NCBI RefSeq assembly: GCF_023218175.1
Contig: NZ_JALPTH010000003.1
Location: 62,001 to 126,000 of the forward strand
Source: Streptomyces lichenis
Lineage (GTDB): Bacteria > Actinomycetota > Actinomycetes > Streptomycetales > Streptomycetaceae
Direction: 5' to 3'
DNA: 64,000 nt
This document shows positions 51,063 through 59,682 of this stretch, piece after piece (positions within the stretch are counted from its first letter, which is position 1; each line of letters begins with the position of its first letter). The notes below the pieces were generated by a model that was not told where the DNA came from, searched no databases, and saw nothing but the letters and a program-made list of their open reading frames with translations. Made by a program: the position numbers and the translations under genes.

Positions 51063-51709
51063 ACTGGGACTGGTCCGCGGTGGTGGACTTCCTGCCGCGC
51101 CTGTGGGACGGGCTGCTGGTCACCCTCCAGGTTCTGGTGCTCGGCTCGCTGATCTCCTTCACCCTGGGGCTGGTGTGGGCGGCCGGGTTCCGCGCGCCGA
51201 GCCGGCTGGTGCGCTGGCCGGTGCAGGCGGTCACCGAGTTCATCCGCACCACCCCGCTGCTGGTGCAGTTGTTCTTCCTGTTCTTCGTGCTGCCGGAGTG
51301 GGGTGTGCAGTTCTCCGCCTTCACCACTGGCACGATCGCCATCGGGCTGCACTACTCCACGTACACCGCGCAGGTGTACCGGGCCGGGATCGACGCCGTA
51401 CCGGCCGGGCAGTGGGAGGCGGCGACCGCGCTGAGCCTGCCCGCGCACCGCACCTGGTTCGCGGTGATCCTGCCGCAGGCGCTGCGCCGGATCGTGCCCG
51501 CGCTGGGCAACTACGTGATCGCCATGCTCAAGGACACCCCGCTGCTCGCCGCGATCAGCGTGCTGGAGCTGCTCCAGCAGTCGCGGCTGGAGAGCGCGGC
51601 CACCTTCCAGTACACCGAGCCGCTGACGGTGGTCGGTGTCGCCTTCATCCTCATCGCCTATCCGGCATCCCTGCTGGTACGAACCCTGGAGCGCCGCCTT
51701 GCCCGCTGA
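51059..51709 (+). CDS. ehuD: Ectoine/amino-acid ABC transporter permease (EhuD-like)
   Basis: 216 residues from GTG 51059. Second permease half of the HisQM-type transporter, with FIRTTPLLVQLFFLFFVLP and the EAA loop VYRAGIDAVPAGQWEAATALSLPAHRTWFAVILPQALRRIVP. Forms the membrane channel with the preceding gene product. Its end overlaps the ATPase gene by 11 bases. Confidence 0.88.
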   Translation: MNWDWSAVVDFLPRLWDGLLVTLQVLVLGSLISFTLGLVWAAGFRAPSRLVRWPVQAVTEFIRTTPLLVQLFFLFFVLPEWGVQFSAFTTGTIAIGLHYSTYTAQVYRAGIDAVPAGQWEAATALSLPAHRTWFAVILPQALRRIVPALGNYVIAMLKDTPLLAAISVLELLQQSRLESAATFQYTEPLTVVGVAFILIAYPASLLVRTLERRLAR

Positions 51710-52496
51710 GACGCCCATCGACACGCGCCCCTCCGGTCCCGCGCCGCGCGGGTCGGGCGCCGAGGAGATCATCCGCTTCGACCATGTCACCAAGAGTTTC
51801 GGTGACAACACCGTCCTGGACGACCTCTGCTTTTCGGTGGAATCCGGAAAGCACGTCACCCTGATCGGCCCGTCCGGTTCCGGGAAGACCACCATTCTGC
51901 GGTTGCTGATGACGCTGGAGAAACCGGATTCCGGACTCATCCGGGTCAACGGCGGACAGCTCTTCCCGGCCGACGAGAAGCAGCGGCGGGAGGTGCGCAA
52001 GAGAATCGGCATGGTGTTCCAGCAGTTCAACCTGTTCCCTAATATGACGGTGCTGCGGAACATCACCGAGGCGCCGGTGCGGGTGCTCGGGCTGGACAAG
52101 GACGAGGCCGAGCAGCGCGCCCGCGAACTGCTGGAGCTGGTGGGGCTGTCGGACAAGACCGGCGCCAAGCCCTCGCAGCTGTCCGGCGGTCAGCAGCAGC
52201 GGGTGGCGATCGCCCGGGCGCTGGCCATGCGGCCGCGGGTGCTGCTGCTGGACGAGGTGACCTCCGCGCTCGATCCGGAGCTGGTCGCCGGGGTGCTCGA
52301 CCTGCTCCGGGACATCGCCCGGTCCACCGACATCACGATGCTCTGCGTCACCCACGAGATGAACTTCGCCCGGGACATCTCCGACGAGGTGTTCATGTTC
52401 GACGGGGGCAAGGTCATCGAGTCCGGGCCGCCGGAGCGGATCTTCACCGACCCGGTCCAGGAGCGGACCCGGGACTTCCTCGGCGCGGTGCGCTGA
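51699..52496 (+). CDS. ehuA: Ectoine/amino-acid ABC transporter ATP-binding protein (EhuA-like)
   Basis: 265 residues. TTG 51699, seven bases after GGAG, is the likely start (PAETPIDTRPSG...), as the longer frame reaches into ehuD without a ribosome site. Complete ABC ATPase: Walker A GPSGSGKTT, Q loop MVFQQFNLFP, signature LSGGQQQRVAIARAL, Walker B VLLLDEVTSALDPE and switch His in VTHEMNFARDI. Energises the ehuCD permease. Confidence 0.9.
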   Translation: MPAETPIDTRPSGPAPRGSGAEEIIRFDHVTKSFGDNTVLDDLCFSVESGKHVTLIGPSGSGKTTILRLLMTLEKPDSGLIRVNGGQLFPADEKQRREVRKRIGMVFQQFNLFPNMTVLRNITEAPVRVLGLDKDEAEQRARELLELVGLSDKTGAKPSQLSGGQQQRVAIARALAMRPRVLLLDEVTSALDPELVAGVLDLLRDIARSTDITMLCVTHEMNFARDISDEVFMFDGGKVIESGPPERIFTDPVQERTRDFLGAVR

Positions 52497-52769
52497 AACC
52501 CGGCCGATCGCCGCCGGTGCCACCGGGGCCCCGGGTCCCCGGGTCCGCCGGCACCGGCGGGCGCGCCGGGGGGACACCGGGGCGGTCGGCGGCGGCGCGC
52601 TGACCATGGATTTCGGCCGACAGTAATGCCATGGGCATATGCCACCGCGTTCCGTCCCAGCGTATGCCCGTGAGGCAGGGCACTTTCTTGCCAACGGGGG
52701 CCCATGGAACGGGCCTTGGCGGTTATCGTGGTAGGCAAGCATGCGGTCACAACCTGAGGTGGGGGAACC

Positions 52770-53528
52770 GTGGCGCTGAAGCCCGAGCCGACCGCGCCGT
52801 TCCATTCGGTGCAGTACGCCCTGCGCGTCCTCGAAACGATCTCCCGCCACGGCGGCGGGGTCAGCGACGCGCAGATCGCCCGTGAGACCGGGTTGCCCAC
52901 GGCGCACCTCAGCTCCCTGCTGCTGATGCTGCGGCGGGAGGGATACGTCGAGCAGATAGGCGACGGCGCGTACGTGGTGGGGGACTCGCTCGTCCTGCTG
53001 GGCTCCGGTGTCACCCGGCCCGAGGCGCTCCAGGCCAAGCTCCAGGACACCCTGACCGAGCTGCGGGACTCGGTGGGCGCCGCCGTCTACATCAGCCGCT
53101 ACATCGACGGCGAGGTCAAGATCACGCAGATGGCCGACGGCCCGCACGCGCCCAAGGTGAACGAGTGGGTCGACTTCCGCTCCGCCGCCCATGCCAGCGC
53201 CGTCGGCAAGTGCCTGCTCACCCAGCTCGACCGGGACGGCCGCCGGGACCACCTCGCCCGCCACAAGATCGCCCGGCTCACCTCGCGGACGATCACCAAC
53301 GAGAACGTGCTCTTCTCCAAGCTGGACAGCCAGCCCGCGACGGTCCCGGTGCTCGACCTCCAGGAGTACGCGGTGGGCACCGTCTGCGCGGCCGTGCCGC
53401 TGACCGCCGGCGCCGCGGTGGGCTGCCTGGCGCTCTCCATGCCGATCGAGCACGCGCACCGGCTGCGCACGGCCGCCGACACCCTGAACCGAAGAGCCGC
53501 CCCGGTGGTGCTCTCGCTCGCCATCTGA
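52770..53528 (+). CDS. IclR-family transcriptional regulator
   Basis: 252 residues from GTG 52770, preceded by GAGGTGGGGG. N-terminal winged HTH (YALRVLETISRHGGGVSDAQIARETGLPTAHLSSLLLMLRREGYVEQIGDGAYVVGDSLVLLG) and the IclR effector domain (DSVGAAVYISRYIDGEVKITQMADG, SAAHASAVGKCLLTQL, YAVGTVCAAVPLTAGAAVGCLALSMP). Likely controls the ehu operon or the divergent racemase-like gene; direct evidence is lacking. Spaced 273 bases from ehuA, so it has its own promoter. Confidence 0.9.
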   Translation: MALKPEPTAPFHSVQYALRVLETISRHGGGVSDAQIARETGLPTAHLSSLLLMLRREGYVEQIGDGAYVVGDSLVLLGSGVTRPEALQAKLQDTLTELRDSVGAAVYISRYIDGEVKITQMADGPHAPKVNEWVDFRSAAHASAVGKCLLTQLDRDGRRDHLARHKIARLTSRTITNENVLFSKLDSQPATVPVLDLQEYAVGTVCAAVPLTAGAAVGCLALSMPIEHAHRLRTAADTLNRRAAPVVLSLAI

Positions 53529-53663
53529 AGACGCCGGACGCGATGTACCGTGCCGGTCGCGACGTAATGCGCCGGCCGCGAGGTACCGCGCCGGTCGCCT
53601 GGCCGAGAATTCCGGCGGCGGCGGGTGATTCCCGTGCCGGTGGACCCTGTGCCAAGGCATGAC

Positions 53664-53697
53664 GAAAAGGCTCCCCGCTTTCGCGAGGAGCCTTTTC
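53664..53697 (-). terminator. Terminator of tRNA-Lys copy 2
   Basis: GAAAAGGCTCC (53664-53674) pairs with GGAGCCTTTTC (53687-53697) around a 12-base loop. On the minus strand it begins seven bases after the tRNA and carries an A/T-rich stem base. Confidence 0.8.
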
Positions 53698-53703
53698 CGT
53701 CGG

Positions 53704-53777
53704 TGCGCCGCCAGGGACTCGAACCCCGGACCCGCTGATTAAGAGTCAGCTGCTCTAACCAACTGAGCTAGCGGCGC
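53704..53777 (-). tRNA. tRNA-Lys (CTT anticodon), copy 2
   Basis: Minus-strand 74-nt tRNA identical to copy 3 and differing from copy 1 only in the last acceptor pair: acceptor GCGCCGC/GCGGCGC, D arm GCTCAGTTGGTTAGAGC, anticodon loop CTCTTAA (CTT), T arm GGGGTTCGAGTCCC. Preceded by the shared TCAGCAG. Confidence 0.97.
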
Positions 53778-53936
53778 CTGCTGACAGAGTTAATAGTACC
53801 CGGTCCTCCGGGGTGCTCACGACCACCAGCGGGTTACTCCAGTCGCGGAGGCAGGCGAGGACGGCGAGCCGGGCGGCCGGTCGGGCCCGGTCGTTCCGCC
53901 CGGCGGTGGGCGGAACGACCCGGCGTCGGGCTGCCG

Positions 53937-54527
53937 TCAGAACTGGACGTCCGAGCAGGCGTAGAAGGCGTTCGCCGTGTCGGCGACCGTCCAGACGGCC
54001 AGCACCAGGTGCTTGCCGCTCTTGCCGCTGGGGATGGTCCCCTGGTGCGACAGCGTGGCCGGCGGCTGCTGGCTGTTGTACGGAACGGTGAGGAACGGCT
54101 GCGGGTCGAGCGCGGCCCTGGTCAGCGGCTTGGTGCGGTCCCAGCCGTTCTTGGTGATGTAGTACTTGAAGTCGGTGGTGCGGTGGCGGGCGGTGAACTG
54201 CCAGCGGAAGGTGTAGCTCTGGCCGCCGCTGACCTGGGTGGCCGGCCAGTTGCCGCCGCGCGGGTCGTCCAGCTGGGCGAACGGGCCGTTGCCGCCCGAG
54301 CAGATCTTGCCGTCGGCGGGGCCGGCGCCCGGGAAGCCCTTGAGCCCCTCGACCGACTGGGGCTCCCACTGGATGTTGCCGCAGCCGGTCACCGTGCCGT
54401 TGGCACAGAGCTTCTGACGGCTGATCGGGGAGTCGGTGTACCCGTGGCTGCTGGCGCTGCCGGTGGCCATCAGGGAGGCCCCGGCCACACCGAGGGCGAC
54501 CAGGGCGGTGCCTATCTTCTGTCGCAT
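53937..54527 (-). CDS. lpmP: AA10 lytic polysaccharide monooxygenase (chitin/cellulose-active type)
   Basis: 196 residues from ATG 54527. Signal peptide ending ASS, so His28 (HGYTDSP) becomes the exposed N terminus; with His115 (FTARHRTTDF) it forms the copper histidine brace. NGWDRTKPLTRAAL and HLVLAVWTVADTANAFYACSDVQF complete the single AA10 domain without a binding module. The gene lies near cslA-glxA; S. coelicolor LpmP, a hyphal-tip LPMO, is in that position as I recall. A dre-like site is about 140 bases upstream, also fitting the chitin regulon. The gene name is inferred from position. Confidence 0.85.
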   Translation of the reverse strand: MRQKIGTALVALGVAGASLMATGSASSHGYTDSPISRQKLCANGTVTGCGNIQWEPQSVEGLKGFPGAGPADGKICSGGNGPFAQLDDPRGGNWPATQVSGGQSYTFRWQFTARHRTTDFKYYITKNGWDRTKPLTRAALDPQPFLTVPYNSQQPPATLSHQGTIPSGKSGKHLVLAVWTVADTANAFYACSDVQF

Positions 54528-54664
54528 GCTGTCGCTCCAGACGAAACGTGGGGGAGGTTCCGGGAGTTCCGAAGGGCTCGGGAACTCAGGGAGTGCGATG
54601 AACCGTGCTGCACGCGTGCGGAGGTACGGCCGGACCGGTGGGGATAACGGCGCCGTCGCGCCGT

Positions 54665-54680
54665 TGCGGTCTAGACCAAG
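54665..54680 (-). promoter_or_regulatory. DasR-type element upstream of the LPMO gene
   Basis: Contains the exact core GGTCTAGACCA (54668-54678), including a perfect 10-bp palindrome GGTCTAGACC, as in the DasR-responsive element AGTGGTCTAGACCACT. It lies about 140 bases before the LPMO start. A second inverted repeat, GTATGGA/TCCATAC (54688-54716), lies between it and the SPFH gene stop and may be that gene's terminator. Confidence 0.75.
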
Positions 54681-54719
54681 TCCCAATGTATGGATGCCGA
54701 TTCAACATGTCCATACCAA

Positions 54720-57608
54720 TCACGGGCCTTCCGGCAGACCACCGCGACCGGTGTAGAAGGCCACCGTCAGGTCCTTGACCAGCGCCTTGCGGTCGTAGTC
54801 GTCCAGCTCGACCAGACCACGCGTGGTCAGCCGGTGGACCATGTCGTCCACGGCGTCCACCACGGAGGTGAGCACGGTGTCCCGGTGCCGGGCGTCGATC
54901 GAGGCGATTCTGGCCCGCTGCATCGCGGCCGCGATCTCCGGCGCGTACTCGATGCGGGTCGGCTGCGCCGAGAAGACGTCGATGCCGACCGGGGCGCACT
55001 CGGCGAGCAGCAGGCGGGTCAGCGCCTCCCCCACCAGCTCCGCGTCCCGGAGGGTCGGCGCGTCCTCGTGGAAGGCGTCGGCCGGGAGCTGGGACAGCAC
55101 CCGGGCCATCGCCGCCTCCACCTGCTCGCGCAGATAGCGCTCGTGGTCGGCGACGCCCAGCGCGGCGCGTACGGTGTCGCGGACCCGCCACACCACCAGC
55201 ACCACGACCCGTAGCGCGGTGCCGTTGGCGTCCATCGCGGGCAGCGGCTCGCTGCGCCAGTGCCGCAGCCGTACGTCTACCCGGCGGCGCAGCAGCAGTG
55301 GGCTCACCCACATCAGCCCGGTCCGCCGCACCGTGCCGCGGTAGTCGCCGAACAGGGTGAGCACCCAGGCGTGGCCGACCCGGCCGCGGGCCAGCCCGCC
55401 GAACGCGAACAGCACCACCAGCACGCCCAGCGCCAGCACGGCCCAGACGGCGAGCGGAATGCCGTGGAAGGGGTACGGGGCGAGGCCCAGCATCCGGGCC
55501 AGCTCGTCCGGGATCGCGCCGACCCGCCAGAGCACGGCAGCGCAGCCGGTGGCGGCGACCACACCGACCGAGGCGCCCGCCCAGCCGGGGAGCACCGGGC
55601 CGGGCCGCTCGGCCAGCCCCCGGTCGGCGGTCGGCGCGGGACGGCGCGGCGCGCCCTTGGCCGGGGGCTTGGCGGTCGCCGAGGCCCGGGCGGGGGCGCC
55701 GGCCGCGGGCCGCCGGGTGGCGCCCGCCGGGTCGGTGGGACGGTGACCGGCCCGGGTTCCCCGGGTGCTCCGGGCCGCCCGGGCGGTGAGGGCGGCGAAG
55801 GGGCCGCCGGCGGGGCGGACGGGTGCCCCCACCCGTACCGCGCCCTCGGTCCGGCGGGCCGGACCCGAGGCCTCGGCGACGCCCGCCCCCTCCGGACCCT
55901 CGTCCGGCTCGTCGTCGCGGAACAGCAGGTGCACGGGGATGGGGCCGGTGGTGTCCCCCCCGATCACCGGCACCCGACGCGGGGCGAGCGCGGGACGGGA
56001 CAGGGGCCCGGTGGTGGGGGTGGGCACGTTGCCCGCGGTCGGCGCGGTCGAGGCAGCGGTCGACCTGGCCGGCTCGATCGTGACGGAGCCCGTCGTGGTC
56101 GGCGCGGGCGAGGGGGACGCCGTCGTGGTCGGCGCGGTCACGGCTGACCCGGTCGCGGCGGTCCCGGCCGCGTTCGGCCTGTTCGTGTCCGGCCCGGTCG
56201 CGGTCGCGCCGCTCGTAGCCGAACCGGCCGCCGGGGGTTCCACCTGAGGGTTCAGCCCGGCCCGTACCGGCCCTTGGTCGGTGGCGGGCGGCCCGTCCAG
56301 CCCCGTCCGTACAGGCCGACCGGCGTCGGGGGTCGCCCCGGGCGGCACCGCGAGCGCCGTCGGCAGGGCGGGGGCGGCCTTCGCCCCGTCGGGGGCAGGG
56401 CCATCGGCCGTCGCCCCGTCGCGCGTGGGGCCATCGGCCGTCACCTCGTCGGACGCCGGGGCTCTGGTTGCGCTGGCGGACACCGGAGCCTCGGCAGTCG
56501 CGGCGCCGGGTGCCGGGACCTCCGCCGTCGTGGCACTGGGCGCCGGGATTTCGGCTGTCGCGGTGCCGAGCCGCGTCGCCCCGCCCGATTCTGGGGCCGC
56601 GGTGGTCGTGACGCCAGATGCCGTCGCCTCGCCGGACGCCGGAATCCCGGCCGTCGCTACCCCGAGCGCCGGGCCCCCGGCCGTAGCGGCAGCCTCAGGC
56701 GCCGGGACCCCCGCCATCGCCTTGCTGGACGCGGGGCCCCCGGCAGTCTCGGTGCCGGACGCCGGAACCCCGGCCATCTCGGCCCCAGGCGCCGAAGCCC
56801 CAGCCATCGCGGCCCCAGGCGCCGAAGTACCGGCAGTCGCAGCACCGCGCTCCGAGCCCCCGGCCGCCGTAGCGCCGCGCGCCGGAGCCTCCGTCGCCGT
56901 GGCACCGGGCGCCGGAACCCCAACCGTTCCGGACCGGGCGCCCCGGTCGGCTCCGCGCGCCGGAGCCCCCGTCGTCACGGTGCCGCCGGGTGCCTCGTCG
57001 GTCGCTCTGTCGCCTGCCGACGTGGTCCCGCTGGTCGCCGCGGGGGGTGTCCCGCCCCGCACCACAGCCGTGGCCGCAGCTGGCGGCGACGTGGGCGCGG
57101 GCCCGGCCGGCGGAGGCACCGAGACACCCGCCCCGCCGTCCGGCCCCTGGGCCACCCTCCGAGGCGCCGCCCTACCGCCCTCCCCGCCCGTCGGCACCGT
57201 GGCAGGGGACCCGGCCGCCCGACCAGCCACGACCCGGCCGGCGGCCGTCTCACCACCGGCGCCCCTCCCAACAGCCACCGGCACACCCGCCCCACCATCC
57301 GGAACCACGCCCCCCGCCCAGGAGGCCTCACCAGCCGTCCGACGGGCGGGTGTCTCACCACCGGCGCCCGCCCCCCGATCCGGCCCCCGACGATCCACCA
57401 CCCGGGGCGCCGCGCTTCGGCTCTGGCCGGGGGTTTCCTCAGCGGCCATCGGCCGGTCGGAGGTCTTGCCCGCGGCGAGCGGCCCCATGGCCGTTGCTCC
57501 CTCGGCTCGCGTGGATTCCTCGGCTCCCGCCGTCCCCCCGGGTGTCGTCTCCTCGCACGCCGTGGTGCCGTGCATCGGCCGATCGCTCTCCGACATCGCC
57601 GTACTCAA
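54720..57608 (-). CDS. Large SPFH/Band-7 (prohibitin-like) membrane protein with a long repetitive N-terminal region
   Basis: 962 residues if TTG 57608 is used (AGGAGG seven bases upstream); ATG 57596 is the alternative. The first 650 or so residues are Ala/Pro/Gly/Thr-rich and disordered, with short repeats such as APGAATAE and PASGEATAS at about residues 206-390. Two membrane segments follow (about 673-695 and 716-740), then an SPFH domain (RTGLMWVSPLLLRRRVDVRLRHWRSEPLPAMDANGTALRVVVLVVWRV, HERYLREQVEAAMARVLSQLP). The SPFH half is a scaffold domain of membrane microdomains. Its place near cslA-glxA suggests a hyphal-tip or envelope role, an inference only. Confidence 0.8.
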   Translation of the reverse strand: MSTAMSESDRPMHGTTACEETTPGGTAGAEESTRAEGATAMGPLAAGKTSDRPMAAEETPGQSRSAAPRVVDRRGPDRGAGAGGETPARRTAGEASWAGGVVPDGGAGVPVAVGRGAGGETAAGRVVAGRAAGSPATVPTGGEGGRAAPRRVAQGPDGGAGVSVPPPAGPAPTSPPAAATAVVRGGTPPAATSGTTSAGDRATDEAPGGTVTTGAPARGADRGARSGTVGVPAPGATATEAPARGATAAGGSERGAATAGTSAPGAAMAGASAPGAEMAGVPASGTETAGGPASSKAMAGVPAPEAAATAGGPALGVATAGIPASGEATASGVTTTAAPESGGATRLGTATAEIPAPSATTAEVPAPGAATAEAPVSASATRAPASDEVTADGPTRDGATADGPAPDGAKAAPALPTALAVPPGATPDAGRPVRTGLDGPPATDQGPVRAGLNPQVEPPAAGSATSGATATGPDTNRPNAAGTAATGSAVTAPTTTASPSPAPTTTGSVTIEPARSTAASTAPTAGNVPTPTTGPLSRPALAPRRVPVIGGDTTGPIPVHLLFRDDEPDEGPEGAGVAEASGPARRTEGAVRVGAPVRPAGGPFAALTARAARSTRGTRAGHRPTDPAGATRRPAAGAPARASATAKPPAKGAPRRPAPTADRGLAERPGPVLPGWAGASVGVVAATGCAAVLWRVGAIPDELARMLGLAPYPFHGIPLAVWAVLALGVLVVLFAFGGLARGRVGHAWVLTLFGDYRGTVRRTGLMWVSPLLLRRRVDVRLRHWRSEPLPAMDANGTALRVVVLVVWRVRDTVRAALGVADHERYLREQVEAAMARVLSQLPADAFHEDAPTLRDAELVGEALTRLLLAECAPVGIDVFSAQPTRIEYAPEIAAAMQRARIASIDARHRDTVLTSVVDAVDDMVHRLTTRGLVELDDYDRKALVKDLTVAFYTGRGGLPEGP

Positions 57609-57670
57609 CCCGGCTCCTCCTCCTCTTTCTGGATGTCTGCTTCTGGGCTTCCGAACAGGCCTGGGGCGGG

Positions 57671-58984
57671 TCAGGCGAACAGGCGGCGCCAGGTCTCCGG
57701 GCCCGGGTAGCCGTTCGCGGCGGCGCCGCGCCAGCCCTGGGCGCGCTGGAAGGCCTCGACGTTGCGGCGGTCGGCCTCGGTCCAGCGGGGGCCCGGGCCG
57801 GATCGGTAGTGGCGGCCGAAACCGCGCTTGACCAGCTGGCGGCCCAGCTTCTCGACGTGGGCGTTGGACTGGCCGGGGCGGAAGTGGGCGCGGCCCGGGA
57901 AGGGGGACGCGGAGGCGCCGGGGGTGCCGGTGGCGGCGATGTCGCGGCCCTTGCCGGTGACCAGCAGCCGCCAGGTGTGCGGGCCGGGCAGTCCGTCGGC
58001 CTCCTGGCCCTTCCAGCCCTGGGCGCGCTGGAAGGCCCGGGTGGCCTGGCGGTCCGCGTCGCTCCAGCGGGGGCCGGGCCCGGAGCGGTAGTAGCGCTTG
58101 CCGCCGCGCTCGGTCAGCAGCCGCCCCAGCCGGGTGACATGCGCGTTGTTCGCGCCGGGGCCGAAGGCGGCCGCCCCGGGCCAGCGGGCCGAGACGCCCG
58201 GGCTGCCGCCCGTGGTGGTGGTCAGGCCCTTGTAGCGGTAGGCGACATAGGCGGCGGAGTTGTTCCAGTACGCCATGGGCGTCGCCTGCTTGCGGGTCTG
58301 CGGCCTGGCCTGCTCGTACGCGGTGTACGTGGTGCGCTCCGCGTCCACCCAGCCGCCGAAGATGGTGGCGTGGGAGCCCGCGTTGGGGTCGGCCGCGTTG
58401 TGGAAGAGCAGGATGTCGCCCGGCTGGAGCTCCGAGCGCTCGATGCGGGTGCCGAACGCCGCCAGGCTTCCGGTCCATTCGTTCCCGGCCAGGTTCCAGG
58501 CCATGGAGACGTACCCGGAGCAGTCCTGACGGTAGCCGTCGCTCCAGAACTTCTCCATGGAGTACGGGACCTTGGCGACCACCCAGCGCTCGGCTCGCTC
58601 CATGATCTGGGCCCGGGTGGTGGGGCGCAGCACGGGGTCGACCAGGGGGCGGCCGTGCAGGGGGCCGGCGTTGCCCTGGGGGGCGGACCCGTCGGGGTCG
58701 TCGGGGTCGTGGAGGAGGCGGTGGGCTGGAGCGGTGGCGGTGGACGGGAGGTGTACGCCGGCGGGTGCGGCGGGGGGCGCGGCGAGCGCGGTCGGGGCGC
58801 CGCCGGCGCCCAGGGCCACACCGGCGGCGGTGACCAGGACCACCGCGCCGCGGGCGCAGGGCGCGGCCGGGTGGCCGCCCTCCCGCCGGCCGGGGGCGAG
58901 CGCGCGTTCGCGCCGGCGGCGGGCGCAGCCGGGGCAGGGGCAGTCGGCGGCGGGTTCGTACTCCTCGAAGACCGGTGCGGCCAT
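57671..58984 (-). CDS. NlpC/P60-like peptidase with two C-terminal peptidoglycan-binding repeats
   Basis: 437 residues, start ATG 58984. A Cys-rich start (PAADCPCPGCARRRR) precedes a hydrophobic segment (GAVVLVTAAGVALGAGGAPTALAA). Catalytic domain with Cys155 (YRQDCSGYVSMAWNL), His205 (GSHATIFGGW) and GDILLFHNA, the NlpC/P60 or CHAP-like fold. Two repeats follow, each GPGxRW(S/T)xADRxxxxAFQRAQGW(K/R)G...GPxTWRLL, of the peptidoglycan-binding type found near cslA in S. coelicolor. The N-terminal CPCPGC pattern before the membrane segment is unusual. Cell-wall remodelling near the tip is an inference from neighbours. Confidence 0.82.
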   Translation of the reverse strand: MAAPVFEEYEPAADCPCPGCARRRRERALAPGRREGGHPAAPCARGAVVLVTAAGVALGAGGAPTALAAPPAAPAGVHLPSTATAPAHRLLHDPDDPDGSAPQGNAGPLHGRPLVDPVLRPTTRAQIMERAERWVVAKVPYSMEKFWSDGYRQDCSGYVSMAWNLAGNEWTGSLAAFGTRIERSELQPGDILLFHNAADPNAGSHATIFGGWVDAERTTYTAYEQARPQTRKQATPMAYWNNSAAYVAYRYKGLTTTTGGSPGVSARWPGAAAFGPGANNAHVTRLGRLLTERGGKRYYRSGPGPRWSDADRQATRAFQRAQGWKGQEADGLPGPHTWRLLVTGKGRDIAATGTPGASASPFPGRAHFRPGQSNAHVEKLGRQLVKRGFGRHYRSGPGPRWTEADRRNVEAFQRAQGWRGAAANGYPGPETWRRLFA

Positions 58985-59171
58985 GTGGTTTCCCTCCAGG
59001 GTCTTCCGGTGCTGCGGACGTCAGCGGACGGCGGGCGGCGGGGTCTCAGCCGGTGTGACCGCACACACAACCGATCTGACATAAGGCATTTTGACGTCCT
59101 AAATGGGATAAAAGGGGAGCCGACAGGCCGGGAGCACTTCGGGAGTCGGGTAGAGTTACGCAGGTCAGCAG

Positions 59172-59245
59172 GCGCCGCTAGCTCAGTTGGTTAGAGCAGC
59201 TGACTCTTAATCAGCGGGTCCGGGGTTCGAGTCCCTGGCGGCGCA
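59172..59245 (+). tRNA. tRNA-Lys (CTT anticodon), copy 3
   Basis: 74-nt tRNA: acceptor GCGCCGC/GCGGCGC, D arm GCTCAGTTGGTTAGAGC, anticodon loop CTCTTAA (CTT), T arm GGGGTTCGAGTCCC. Same sequence as the minus-strand copy 2. Preceded by GGTCAGCAG and followed by a strong hairpin. Confidence 0.97.
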
Positions 59246-59682
59246 CGCATCGCAGCGAGGCCCCTCACCATCGGTGAGGGGCCTCGCTCGCGCCGCCGGT
59301 GTGCACCTCAGCACATCCGAGCGGCCCGCGGGGCGGTTTCGGCTATGCGGACCGATCAGCTCCGCGGCGGCCCCTATCCTGTTCCCCATGCCTTCGAGGG
59401 GCGACCGTCATCGCTGGTGGCGGTGGTCCTCGGGGGCGGCCCGGCGGCGGACGGGATGCGGAGGGGAGACGGACACACGCGCGGGAGCACCCCGGGCGGC
59501 GGCCGTGCTCCCACCGTGATCTGTCTCATACAACCGGGCAGCCGCCTTTCCTGTCTCACAGGACTGGGGGGAAGGTGGCCCCGCCACCGGGGCACCGGAC
59601 GCGACCCACGCGGACGCGCGCCTCGGACCGTACGACTCGACCGATCACGCACCACGCGGCAGCACGCGTGCGGGGGGATGAC
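59246..59682 (+). other. 437-base region between tRNA-Lys and cslA: terminator plus cslA leader
   Basis: After the tRNA hairpin the spacer shows two CTGTCTCA copies 30 bases apart (59521-59528 and 59551-59558); the second is inside the palindrome CCTGT-CTC-ACAGG (59550-59562). They lie about 125-160 bases before the cslA start. No gene is supported, although several GC-rich frames run through. Confidence 0.5.
59256..59286 (+). terminator. Terminator of tRNA-Lys copy 3
   Basis: Perfect 14-bp stem: CGAGGCCCCTCACC (59256-59269), loop ATC, complement at 59273-59286. Confidence 0.85.
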
